A stretch of DNA of 64,000 nt from Trichoplax adhaerens (lineage: Eukaryota; Placozoa; Uniplacotomia; Trichoplacea; Trichoplacidae): positions 8,701,650 to 8,765,649 of the forward strand of contig NW_002060945.1 of the NCBI RefSeq assembly GCF_000150275.1, written 5' to 3'. Below are positions 28,694 through 42,300 of this stretch, piece after piece; the first letter of the stretch is position 1; each line of letters opens with the position of its first letter. The notes under the pieces were generated by a model that saw nothing but the letters and a program-made list of their open reading frames with translations, did no database searches and had not been told where the DNA came from. Both the position numbers and the translations under genes were made by a program.

Positions 28694-29272
28694 AAATACG
28701 ATACAGTACTGGAGGAAGAGAATTTTCTCTTCTTCCAACTTTGTAAAGTCTCTAGTCTCTGATCAGAAACTACTCAACAACAACTTGACCTCATTTTACC
28801 CCAATCTCCTACTATTCCTTCTCTATATCATGGTGTATGATCCTGGAAAATAAGAGTAGAAGATGGCGAGATGGGAGCTAGATGGGAAATACGATACAGT
28901 ACTGGAAGAAGAGAATTTTCTCTTCTTCCAACTTTGTAAAGTCTCTAGTCTCTGATCAGAAACTACTCAACAACAACTTGACCTCATTTTCCCCCAATCT
29001 CCTACTATTCCTTCTCTATATCATGGTGTATGATCCTGGAAAATAAGAGTAGAAGATGGCGAGATGGGAGCTAGATGGGAAATACGATACAGTACTGGAA
29101 GAAGAGAATTTTCTCTTCTTCCAACTTTGTAAAGTCTCTAGTCTCTGATCAGAAACTACTCAACAACACCTTGACCTCATTTTCCCCCAATCTCCTACTA
29201 TTCCTTCTCTTTATCATGGTGTATTATCCTGGAAAATAAGAGTGGAAAATGGCGAGATGGGAGCTAAGGGAA
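28694..29272. repeat. Tandem array C, unit 193 bp, three copies
   Basis: Units begin at 28694, 28887 and 29080 with AAATACGATACAGTACTGGA, exactly 193 bp apart and almost identical. Each contains a short inverted repeat (GAAGAGAATTTTCTCTTC). The last copy ends about 280 bp before the ELP2 start codon, so the array overlaps the likely promoter or 5' UTR of ELP2. Confidence 0.93.
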
Positions 29273-29549
29273 AATTTGCTTCTCCACCAAGTGCCCAATC
29301 TACTGCGGCCATAATGCAGACAAATTGAGTACACCACTATACCGTCCAGTAGAGGATTTTACGTAAGCTTTTGTATGAGCTAAACCATCCACTCCAGCAC
29401 TATACTAGCAGAGAGACGAGTTAATGGCTAAACTGTCCCCGTGACCCAAGATCTTGGAAGGGGACTATGGCCGATCACGCATGCGCGATGGCATTTGGCT
29501 TAATGAGCTAATGCGAGCTGCCCAAGGTGCCACTCGATCCCTGCCAGCC

Positions 29550-32500
29550 ATGTCGAAGCAAACTAATCCAAATGATGCCGACGACAACGGCAATATATCC
29601 ATGTCCTATCTTAGTATAGGAGTGAATCGCAGTCCTAATTGCATAAGTTGGTCAACCAATGGTCTCATCGCATACGGAGGATGTAACTCGATCGTATTAT
29701 ATCGACAACAAGTTAGTTGTTCAAAAATTGCTGCTAGATAAAATGGACTCATACCATTTTGCAAATTCACTTTCTATTGGATAAAATTCGATTTTCCACA
29801 TCCTTTTTAACTTTGTTTTCATGCTAAGATAAACTTGAAGATAATCAATATTGCTCTCGGTGTCAGTCATCATCCTAGCCAGATAGGCACTTACACATGG
29901 ATCGACCAATGAAACCTTTTAATTTGTGCTTTATTATTATAGAATGAAATGCATGCTGGTTTCGCTGAAGCGAGCTTAAATGGCCATTCAGCTCGTGTAA
30001 ACTGTGTCAAATGGCTTACTCAATACGGTATGACTAACTGGATAGTTTTGTTATTGATGATAATAACAAGCATAGAAAATACCCAAATTTCTAGCTCCAT
30101 CATGCAGTATACTACGCGTATAAATGTCCAGACTACAATAGAGTAGGTATCTCAGATCGTATAACTCATTTGTATCCATTATAAAAAGTAAGTACGATTA
30201 TTATCATACAGTACTGTAGATTGAAACATTCTCTTAGTAGAAAATCATACATATACATTGAATACATCACAATACACATGGATTAGAGAATGGCCAGAAT
30301 GACTATACTACGTTATAGTCAAGCTACTATTTCTATCAATACATTTTCCTTTGCCTACCATACGAGGATAGTAAATGCAAGCATTTGATCGCATGGAGTA
30401 ATGTGTAGCTACGCGATATATCTCTCTATTCTACAGAATTGTTATCTGGCGCAGCGGATCATAACATCTTGAATTGGCATCTGCAAAACAATCAGGTAAA
30501 CAAATCTCTATACAAGTAATTGCAGCTTGTAATGGATTATACTGAACTTACTTTTCGTACTATCATGGATGATGCAACAGTCTTTTAGCCATCTTGCGAT
30601 AGACGCTAGTAGACCAAGATGTAACATGCTTCAAATGCTGTACCAAAACTTATTTACAATTCTGTAGATAGCAGAACATAGATATCAGTAAGCAGAAACA
30701 GTAAGTTTGCTTTACTTGCACTTTAAATAACTTCGCTATCGTTTTGACTGTATTACAGTAAATCAAAGAGCGACCATTGACTGTCTACAATATACTCGTA
30801 CACTACACAACTACCATATAAGTATTGAGACTACAGTACTATATGAGTATCCTTATTCGGCATGAATGCAGTTATGTATTACATCTCATTAATGCTTGAC
30901 TTTAATAAACTCAAATTTGCTTGCAGTGGAAAGTAAAGTCGACACTATCAGGTCATACGGGAGCCATAACTTGTATCGCAACGTTGCATAATGCAAATAA
31001 ACTGCTACTAGCAACAGCTGCGACAGATTCTACCTTAAACATTTGGTGCAGAAATAATACAGGTGATTCTAAACTTTATTAGCAATATCTTCGATGCAAC
31101 ATTACTATCCATTTTTCTGAAACTCTTAAATCTCATGATTCGGAATATAATTATTATCAATAGATGAGAATTTCGAACGTATTCAAACTATTTCTTGTGG
31201 CCATGGAATTATACTAGCAGTAGCTTTAACAACGCTACAATCGTCAATTAATAAGAATAATCAAAATGGTATCAACCGATTCAGACTGCAATAAATTATA
31301 TATTACCTTATGTTAAAATCTCGTAGTAGTTATTACTGATTATTCTATGTGCTACTCTTCAGCTAACTACTTAATGGCAACAACACGCGAAAACTGTAAA
31401 GTTAACCTATATATCGGCAACTACAACGATAACAAACTGGTATGATGTATCTTTTAAGCTACATATGTAAACTTATAACCATTATTTATGACAACAAATA
31501 AGTAGATTCTATAATTTATGCAACGTCGGCTTACTGTGTTTATTCTACTTGTAAATTGAAAATATTAGTCAATGCTTTTGTATCATTACATCGAAAAATA
31601 TACCATTTATTAATGATAACATTTAATTTACATGGTCTATTCAGGAATTTCAACAAGTATTATCTTTAAGTGGTCACGAAAATTGGATACGCGATTTAAG
31701 CTTTGGCCACGGAGGTCAGTAGTGGCAGTTCTTAATACTTATATTGATTAATTTCTTAGTACCTATAATTGTTACTACCTCGTCAATAGATGATACGAAC
31801 ATATTATTAGCAAGTTGTGCTGAAGATGCCTATATAAGAATATGGAAAATCGTATCTACAAATGATCCCGGTGATAATGCACACAAATCAGACGATGAGA
31901 TCAAACTAAAGGAAAATATCTTTCATGTGAAATACGGTAAGATCTGTGACGTCAATTTTGCATTTAAATCTACTATTGTATCCGATAGAACAATTTAAAT
32001 TTCATATCTTGAATTTTAACAACTATTTTTCAGGCGATTCTGAAGAAAACTACGTAGTAACATTGGATTCTGTCCTAAGTAGCCATGAAGACATGGTCTA
32101 CAGTGTGAATTGGTATCCTGTTATAGAAGATGGTGATTCTAAATTGAACATGCTCTAATAACTAAGTATTACACCAGGCTAATGCTTCAATTTTTTTACC
32201 GTTTTTTCATTCATACAAATTAAAAGCCCATCGTCGCTTACGCCTTCTTTCTGCATCAATGGATAAAACAATGATTATTTGGGAATATGATAAAAATTCT
32301 GAGATGTGGTTGGATAAAGTACGTGTTAAACATCTTCTCTTTACTGTGACCTATTCTATTTGCACACTATCACATGCTGCAATAGATTAATTCTCATTTT
32401 TATAACATAAACAAGGTAAGAGTTGGTACAATGGGCGGTAACAATTTAGGATTTTACGGTGGCATATTTAGTCCTGACGGGAAAGAAATTTTAGCCCAAG

Positions 32501-35082
32501 GTTATGATGGAGGATTACATGTGTGGAAAAATACTTCAGTCGAGGTATAAATTATTTATAAATTTTCAGCTATTGGTAAAGATTATCTATGATAACTTTA
32601 TCGTTGAGAACCCTCGCTAAAATTTTACAATTACAGGATGAACAATGGAAGCCTCAAGTGACCGTTACTGGCCATTTTGCTCCAGTCCAGGTATTAGTTC
32701 AGTACTTATTATTATCATTTCAGTAAGTAAAGCATGTTTGGCTTTTTACTGTTATATGAATTCAACTCAAGGCGTAACATAAAGTGCACTAATTTAATTG
32801 GCAGGATTTTGATTGGGAAGCATCACAAGGCTCTTTCCTAGTAACTGTTAGCTATGATCAAACCACTAGAGTTCATGCACCATGGATTCAACAACAGAAA
32901 GAAGTAAATATCATTTCGTATGCATCATGCCTTCAGTTGCAAAATATGTATATCTACGATTACTAATTTTAGCAATTTCCTTGATCTTCAGTCGTCCTGG
33001 CACGAAATTGCGCGACCACAGATTCATGGATATGATATGCAATGCGTATCGCTAACTGAATGTAACCAAATTGTCTCAGGCGGAGAGGAGAAAGTAATTG
33101 GATCGATTACTATTTATATTATCTTAACAATATTCACTTCATTAAACTTTAATTTGCACTTAGGTTATTCGTGTATTCAATTCGCCAAAATTGTTTTCCA
33201 ATACCTTGTCGGAGATTAGCCGAGTACAACTAGAATCTCTTAAAATTTCATCTGTTGTAGTAAGTATCAGCTTTACTGTGCATGTATCTAGGTTGCAGGT
33301 TCACATTAAAATGATACAACTATTCGATCTAATTTTAAGACTAGTACAGCTGCTTTAGGGGCAAGTGTTCCATCTTTAGGCCTATCAAACAAGGCAATGT
33401 ATGACGGTATGCCAATTTTGTGGTTATACCTGGTCTTGTATGCAATGATTCAAATGTAAAGATTGTTGATTACAGATCAAGAAAATCTTACAAGTAGTAA
33501 TGAAGACTTTTCAGACCGGTTTAACATGATACCAACCGCATTTAAACCTGTTGATCTTAAAGGTTAAGATTACTACTAAATTTAAAGTGCAGTACCTAGT
33601 ATAGCTTCCTTTTAATCTAATAATCCCATTTATTAACTTTATACATGCGACTTGTAGAACCCCCAACAGAATTATATTTACAACAGAACACACTCTGGCC
33701 TGAAATTCAAAAATTGTACTGTATTTTTTCATTTCTTTTATAGTAATAGTCTGATAAATTTTGAACATTTCATTCCTACTCCTTCATTTTCATAACTTCG
33801 TTATTTTACTGTAGGTATGGACATCCGTATGAGCTGTTTTGCCTAGCGTCTAATCCAAAGAGGCAACTTATTGCTTCAGCCTGCAAGGTTTATTCATCAT
33901 ATTGCTATACGATTACATGGATTTTTTGTTACAATTAATTGTATAGTTAGTAACTTTTGGTCGAAATTTGACAACAAGGCACGCAAACCCGAACATGCTT
34001 CTATCATTATTTGGGATACTCAGACATGGCGTCAAGCCTGTGAACCTTTATTATGTCATAATTTGACTGTTACTCAAATGGCTTTTTCACATAACGGTGA
34101 TTGGTTGTTATCGGTATCAAGGGATCGCGGCTGGTCACTGCATCAATTTACTAAATTGAGTAATAGTAAGGCGACAAAAATTTCTTGTTGTTTTTCTCAA
34201 GAAAGATATAACAAACTAAGCGTAATATCTTAAAACAGGAATATCATGTAAAAATGTTTATCATGCCGCTTACAAAACCAGTAAGCATTCACGTATTATC
34301 TGGTCTTGTTCTTGGTCCCATGACGATAAATACTTTGCAACCGCATCAAGAGATAAAAAGGTACAACATACTAATCATTGTGATATAAAAGGAGTACTTG
34401 TATAATATTCTGGGATACGCGCATTCGCATTACATTTTAAATTTATGCTTACATCTTCAGGTTATTATATGGCATCAATCACAAAACAATGCCTGGATTC
34501 CCGCTTCAGTTGCATTAGAACTTTCAGATTCAGTTACTGCAGTGGATTTCGCTCCGGAATGCAGCAAAAGTGGAAAGTTAGTTCCAATTTCGTTATACTC
34601 TCAGATACAACTCCTTCAATAAGCCTTTTGTATTTTTAATTTATAATTGGCCTATTCCGTAATCCGTACAGTACTATTTGGTGATTATTAGAGCTATGAT
34701 TATACAATTTTACTTAACGCTTTTTAGGTACATCCTTTGTATAGGTCTTGATTGCGGTAAAATCGAATTTTATACGTGGAATTTGGTGCAGCCCCATTGG
34801 CAGAACTGTTTTTCACTGCCCGAAAAGTATCTTTTCAATAGTTTCTGTATCGCCTACATTATTCGTATACTATCTTTGCATTTTACTGGATTATGACGCC
34901 TTAATAAGTATATCAGTTATAATCATTCACTAACGGTGAAAAGGATCAGGTGGAGACCACTTTCGAAAGACATGAAAAGCGAGATTAAATCTGGATATGA
35001 GAATCAGACACTCCAAGTTGGCTGCTGTAGTACTGACCACTCTGTTCGTATTTTTACATTAGCATACAATGACTTCAGTTAA
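29550..35082 (+). CDS. ELP2: Elongator complex subunit 2, WD40 repeat protein
   Basis: A scaffold WD40 protein of Elongator, which with Elp1 and Elp3 modifies wobble uridine in tRNAs. Twenty-four exons: 29550-29711, 29943-30027, 30437-30495, 30927-31062, 31164-31268, 31363-31439, 31645-31714, 31790-31936, 32034-32132, 32227-32318, 32416-32544, 32637-32690, 32805-32903, 32992-33093, 33164-33259, 33340-33406, 33476-33562, 33658-33715, 33815-33887, 33979-34165, 34239-34360, 34461-34576, 34728-34826, 34950-35082. All phases agree, giving 817 residues (human 826). Motifs run in the ELP2 order: [114 protein letters not shown] and [12 protein letters not shown]. These cover the two seven-bladed propellers. 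The start at 29550 (MSKQTN) follows an in-frame extension from 29454 (MEGDYG), which could be used instead. Divergent from SOAT. Confidence 0.97.
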
Positions 35083-38000
35083 TACATTATATTGCTGCTT
35101 GGTGAGTTTTCAACAATGTCGCTTTTAAGTCATTCACAAATACATTCATGAAGATTCAATCAAGCGAAAATAACCTACGTAAGACTTTTTTGTATATAAA
35201 TTATCCTGTTTTAGCGATCATGTCAATAAATGTTACAGAGCGAAGAAAAATTAAATGATTTTAAGCTATCGCTAATACGACGTAGAAATGATGAATATAC
35301 CGATGATGTACAGAATTTTATTGTTAAGATTTAAATGTAATGTCTAATGTTTTGCCTCCTTCAAAGGACGCTAGTGATACAAATAATGCATTCTAAATAG
35401 ATAGATTAGAAAAACTCAAGCGCTACCGTAATTTAAGAAGATTTATTGTTTATTAAAATCTTATTTACCCGATAGTTATGTTTAGGCTAGTCCCAGGAAC
35501 TGCGTATTTCATACAGACCGCAACAGTTGTATCAAATCTAGTACTGAGTAGAATGATTTGATGAATACATCGATAAAGTACAGTACAGGCTTTTATTAAT
35601 ATTTAAATGCGATGTCTAATGTTTAGCTCCCTCGAAGGATGCTACAAATAGAAACGATCTATTTTAGATCAAGTTCTCAACAGTATCATGCTCAACTGAT
35701 ACGATTATGATAAATCAATATTATCATGACTTCAAATTTCCTTCTCTGATGTGTTCATAATCTCTCATCACCTGCCTAGACTTGATGACCTTAAATTAAA
35801 ACACTCTCGCAATTATAATAATCGCTAGAAAATATCATAAAAGAATTGATTAAGGACAAGTAGCCAATCTTTAACCTTAACCTTACTCGTATAATGAGAT
35901 TAACACTATAGAATACTAAATTATATAAAGGATTTTAGGAATAGCGTAGAGTATGCTGCAGTAAGGAGAAGCGAGGCGTCTTTCTTATCTTATCTTTGCC
36001 ATGATTAAGAATAACTAAAAAGTAGTATAGGCGAAATTCTCAGAACAATATTAGATCTAAAATCTAGCTTTTTTGTCTCTCATGGTTTCTACAATTAACG
36101 AATTCTTAAACACTAAAGAATAATTTAATAAAGATATGAACGAAGTTTCTAATAATTATAATAGAGGTTATGGCTGTTCTATTTTTTATTTCTTTGGTGA
36201 TGAGAAGACAATACGCGAGATATCATGATAAGAAGGCTGTATCTAGTAAAGCAAAGCATTACATTTGAAATTTAGACCCTGCTACCTATCAGTGTACAGT
36301 ATACTAGGAATATTTCACTCTACGGTATACATTTTCATATAGTCTGATATATTATTTTACCAGTATAGAGAACACACCAGTCGCTCTTCTAAACATGGCT
36401 AAATAATTAGTTTTGATCAGCTATACTATATCTGTAACCGAGAATAGAAGATAAACCATAAGGCTAGTAATCGGGATGAATACTATTGTTGATACGTATG
36501 TTCATACCTGTAGTGATAATTAGTTTTAAATACATAAATACATAAGTTACTGCAACTAATTATTAATTAAATTGCATCATCTGTATTTATTTGAAATTAT
36601 TAACAATTACGCTAATTACATCATATTTCTCAGCTCATGGCTACTAATTAATATAGAATCACAACTTCACGTAATCTCTAATTCTATCATTCTAAAATCA
36701 GACCATTCGTTCGATTGTTATTAGTTAATATAGATAGATATTTTTTGGTTAAAGGCCAATAGGATCCAAATCATAATTATAAATATTTATCTTAATCTTA
36801 ATTAATGTTACGACCAGTACTATTCTAGTTGTTATCCCTTCTATAGAAAATTTTTCTAATTACTGAAAGTCAATCAAGCCAACCGAGTTTTTCGGATGCT
36901 GTACCACCCTTAAATCTTGGGAAGTGCACTATTGGATAATTAGTTTATATATTGACTTTAGTTATATTCCCGATAGTTGATTTAATTGATTAATTAATAT
37001 CGCTTGGGAAATAAAATAACAAAACTTGCTCGGCCTGATCAATAATGCTGTCAGTATTCGTATTACCTAGTAACGTAGCAAGCGTTAAGGTATTATATTT
37101 TAATATTATATAAATACTATCAGAAAATCAGAATTTTAAAAACAGACTTGCTATTTATATTAATTATAGCTTACGATATACCAGTAATAAGCAATATTCC
37201 ATTTATACATTAACGATAATGTAGCATAATCGATATTGATTTGAAAATTCTTTGTACTAAACATCTTAAAATTACCGTTAAACAAATATTTTCCTCTGGT
37301 GTTCTATAGCTTCAGAGGGAAAAAGTTGATTAATTGCCAAGAAGTGAGTATCGATACTACTAATCAGCCATTATCTCTTAAAAATTAACTAATTTAGTTA
37401 TGCAGAAGTGAGTTATATCCACTTCAGGGAAGATAATTGATTAATTGCCCGCTGATTACAGAAATAAAATTGCTAGAAATAGCTGCGAATGGATTTGTAA
37501 AGAGGCAAAGTAGCATATTGCGCTGCATGGTAAAGTTTCAGTTAACTCCTACATTATTCAGCATTTGTTTTGCCATGAGGTCATAAGTATAATGCGGCAT
37601 CTTCGAAAACTATGAATAAATTTTAATTAATTATGTGGCTGTTATTAAATTAATTGACTAATTGTTGATGAAATGTTTGAAGGAGCAGATTACGGAACCG
37701 ATAGGTTTTATTGCTCGAAAATTTATTATAGTAAATATAATTTTACCAGTACATTTACGGCATGTTCGAATTATTTGATAACTACAGAGCATCATCTAAA
37801 TACTTTGATGGCTAAAGTAAACTAAATCATTTACTGTGATAAAGTTCATAAATGCAAAACGTCTATCTATCGTTGACCTCGTGCTCTACATAAAATTGTA
37901 AGCTGTACCTTGAGAAGCATCATAACGATGCTACGATTATTTACTCGCACAGTATTTATTTACTTTACCGCTAACTTTAGTGACTTAATATTCAAGCAGT

Positions 38001-39339
38001 GACGTACCAGCAGATGGTATGGTAAACTTAATTTAGAGATATAATAATGGTCAATCCATAGAAGAAAGCTTGCCGCATGGATATCCAGCTTTTGGATTAG
38101 TGCGGAGGGCAGTGCAAGTAACATCACTAAAGCAGAGTGTAATGACTGTGTAATAGTCTTCTACTATTACTATAAGTTAGGCATAGATAAATTGTAGTTA
38201 TTATGAACCTGTAAATTTGCGCGATAATAATAACGGTGATATTATCCATATTGACGTGCAAATTTTTAATTAGTATAAAAAATTTCTATTACGTGACGAA
38301 TCCAACTATCTCATCCTACCTTAGAAAATTCATAAGCAATTGGTTATTTTACATAAGCAAACCAATCCAAAATTAAATTATACATAATCTATAATTTAAG
38401 GATGTTTTGGATACATATATAACATATACATATAAATGGACGCGCGCAAGTTAGAATGCTCATGACAAATAGTTATGTGCCAATGAATTTTCACTGTGCA
38501 TGATACTGCTGTAATTTAATTTATTTAATAACGAGGGATATGTGGCGAGGGTAAATTTATACGTATCAGACAAGGCACGGCGATACAGACAGTTTCTAGT
38601 AGCTTGTTTCGATTTTTACCTGAAATGCTATTGTGCTTTGCCTTAGCGCAATAGTTTTAAGCTATACGGTGAATCAAATTAAAACTAGATTGAAAAAACT
38701 GCATTACTAAATAAATATATCATGCAGACATGCACTCGTCTTCGTATATATACAACACAGGTATTTTAACTAAATCGTAAGCTGTACATCGCATGTTACT
38801 TTATTTAAAATTTTACCGGAAGCGAGTTGTAATAATAAATCTTGAATACGGCAAGAGTACTTTTATTTGGGCATTTGTGTCGTTGTTTAATAATAATAAT
38901 ATTAATAATTGATAAATGGAGCGAGAATCTGTTCCTTAAAATCATATTAATCAAATAGAAAATCGTAATTATTAAAAAGTAATCATGTCACCCATATTAA
39001 TGAGAAAGATCATCGGTAAATTATTGAATATGTTAGTACCCTGTACATAATTATATTTACAAAAACTCTACCCTGTTACTATAATTAGAGCGGAAATTTT
39101 GTAAAATATGTGAAATAGATATTTGCATGATCGAAAATTCGATAATAGAAGTAATATTACTGTGCTAGTTCTTTTACATCATTTGAAAAATAATACAGGG
39201 TGTGCATTGTGCAATTAAAAATCATCCTACCTAAATAACATATATTATAAAATCTAGAAATTTCTAACATAGCTACTGCAGGGTAAGCCACTCATAACCA
39301 CTTTACCAGATTCATTGAAAGGTTCATAGAAAGTAGATC
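35083..39339. other. AT-rich intergenic DNA
   Basis: Between the ELP2 stop and the stop of the convergent clan CD-like gene. It holds the 3' ends of both transcripts. A near-duplicate pair of short segments shares the words AATGTCTAATGTTT..CTCC..GAAGGA (35335-35370 and 35605-35640), suggesting an old local duplication. One plus-strand frame near 38060-38152 (LPHGYPAFGLVRRAV, after an AG) looks exon-like but stands alone. Nothing else is supported. Confidence 0.5.
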
Positions 39340-42300
39340 TCATAATTTTCTGGGTTGCCTAAAGGTTGACATTGCGTGGAGAGTAGATGTTATTAATTTT
39401 AAAATGGTAATGAAGGCATATTGCTGCGTCATGAAGGAAGAGTGAGTCGTACAAGCAGTAAATTATATTTAGTTTCTACAGCTGTGAAGAAAAAACTCAC
39501 CGAGTAAATATTATACATGCACGAGCTGGCATTCGCTTTTAAGAAATGGTCCGTGAAAGATTTTCCATCGCTGTAGTCGTCAACACCTGAGGCTGCATAG
39601 ACGGCAACATTATCGAGTTTAGCATGGCGGATTTTCTTCACCAGTATGCCGGCATAGCTTTGATCAATTAGCAAAACAATTAATCTGGCTTTTCTGCATC
39701 GAATCAAGGAAGTAACAATTTCGCTAGGAGAATAACGTTCATAATTTTCAGCTTGACCATGTCCATCATGATCCCACATTAATATTGAACCATCACTCAT
39801 GGTTGGACTGTTCATGTAAATGAATAGTGTGTAGACATTGCAAAATTGGCAGAGTCTTTTAATCGCATCTTTAACAAATACATCGCGATTAGCAGGTCTT
39901 GCAGTGTCTATATGATTGCCATCACCGTTTACTGGTTAAATAGACAGGAATATATAATTATGTTAGGCATGTACACATTATTAATAGATATTACTACGCT
40001 TTGAGTTATTTTTGATCTAAAATTCATATATTGTATCAATCAATTAGGAAAATAGCGTTGTGAAGAATCCTTGAAAAAGAAACAAAAGGGTCTATGCAGG
40101 TAACTTATTTACATGACAGGACTGCCATAAGTGAAATACTGCAATAGTAGTTTTAGAGATTCTGTCGAATTAATGATATCAAAATTTATCTAGGTTAATA
40201 ACTCCGTCGCTATCGTTATTTTCAGTGTTAGGGTTATGATCCTAATAAACTATTAAGAGGTAACGCAACAGCTATCTATCGTAAACATGTGAATCAACGA
40301 CGCGATTTAGTAAATCATTATTATAACGGATATGAAATTGGTTGAATTACGGATACTGGTAAGTTCTACAGAATGACTTCGATTATGCTATACTTATTTA
40401 TATGCCTACAGTTGCGATCTATGGGGAGATTTCCAAGTTTGCAAATAACTTGTCCAATTTTTAATATGCGGAGTGGGTTGAAAAGTTCTATGTCAACCCT
40501 TCATTGGTTCATTAATTATACGTACAATGATATCATCAAGCATAGGCTGCGGTTATGATCAGCTTCTTTTTGAGCTATTTACAGTACAGTACTGTCATGG
40601 GTGAATTCATGAATCAGTCTATAGGCGGAATAGGGGATTACTTTGCCAGTAAAATATTCCCAATGCAAAGATAGTCCAAGATATTGCCCTATCTTTAGTA
40701 GAAGGTATCACGTATTTCCGATGGTCCTTGTTCTATTCAATTAAGCTTATTGAAAAACAGCGTGTGGGATCTTCTCAGTATGATCAGATTGGCTATATAA
40801 TTGACTTTATTATCTTCTCGCATAGATTAGCAAATAATAAACAAAAATGAAGGCCGATTTACGTAGTACTGTAGAGTACAGTATGTTTGATATTGACTGA
40901 TTTCATCTTTACTATTGTATACGTAATCCGTCAGTAAACTATTTGGATTGTTCTCTAATTCTAATTAGTATTGATTGAATAGGCGATCGATTAAAGTCAA
41001 TTTAATATTGTGTTGACTGTAGTTATTTTGGTTGCTAATAGCAAAAACATTGTAACACTATTGCGCTAATGAAGAGACGTTATTTCCAGTTCATTACTGC
41101 AGTATAGCCGATAGTCTTCATCACGACCTTTGTTGTATAGCCTGTGATGCATGGTTATTTCGAAAATTTTATAGCTAACACTATCGCCAATTCCTGTTGT
41201 ATCCTAGGAGTTGTAGGTAGAAAATATTGACTGGCCAACAGATTACAAAATCACCAGTGATACAGCTTATATGATCTAATATACGAGTATATCAACATGC
41301 GCTAAGAAAAACATCGGTAATATCATTGTCCTATTAATCAAAGATCCAATAGCCGTTGGTTATTGGAACATCTAGTTAGTTTTATATTGTACGCGTACGT
41401 CTATTTCTTCATTTGAAATAGCATCCATCAAATTAGCAAATGGCGAGATAACGAGACGTAATTGGGTATTTTTCTGGAAAGTAATTTATCCCTTTGGCCT
41501 TGATAGACATTAGCCCATGCATAAGATACACACACTATCGCAAACATGGGATTAGCATCCATCAAATTAGCAAATGGCGAGATAATGAGACGTAATTGGG
41601 TGTTTTTCTTAAAGTAATTTATCCATTTGGCCTTGATAGACATGCACGGATACGAACAATATCGCAAACATGGGATTAACATCAATCAAACTAGCAATTG
41701 GCGAGATATTGAGATGTAATTGGGTGTTTTTCTTGAAAGCAACTCATCCCTTGGCCTTGATAGACATTAGCCCATGCATACGATACGCACACTATCGCAA
41801 ACATGGGATTAACATCCATCAAATTAGCAATTGGCGAGATATTGGGTCGTAATTGGCTGTTTTTCTTGAAAGTAATCTACTCATTTAGCCTTGATAGACA
41901 TTAGGCCATGTATAAGATACGAATAATATCGCAAACATGGAATTAACATCAATCAAATTAGCAATTGGCGGGATATTGAGACGTAATTGGCTGTTTTTCT
42001 TGAAAGTAATTTATCCCTTTGGCCTTGATAGACATTAGCCCATGCATACGATACGAATAATATCGCAAACATGGGATGATTGTCATTGAATAGCTGACCA
42101 CATGGAGTTTGGGTGACAAACAACCGGTAGTTGTTTTGTGGTTGGAAAATGGTTGAAGCGCAACAGAAGAATGATTTGTGAAATGACGTGTAGGCTGACG
42201 ATAACGTGATACAACACAGAGATAGTGATGCTATCCAATATTCTATTGGTGGATTAGCATGTTATCCGATAGGGTGTTATTGGTTGGCATTTGACGTCGC

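Noticed and set aside
24126-29549. Possible transposable element between SOAT and ELP2
   Set aside because: No terminal inverted repeats, target duplications, transposase or reverse transcriptase motifs were seen. Only tandem arrays explain the repetition.
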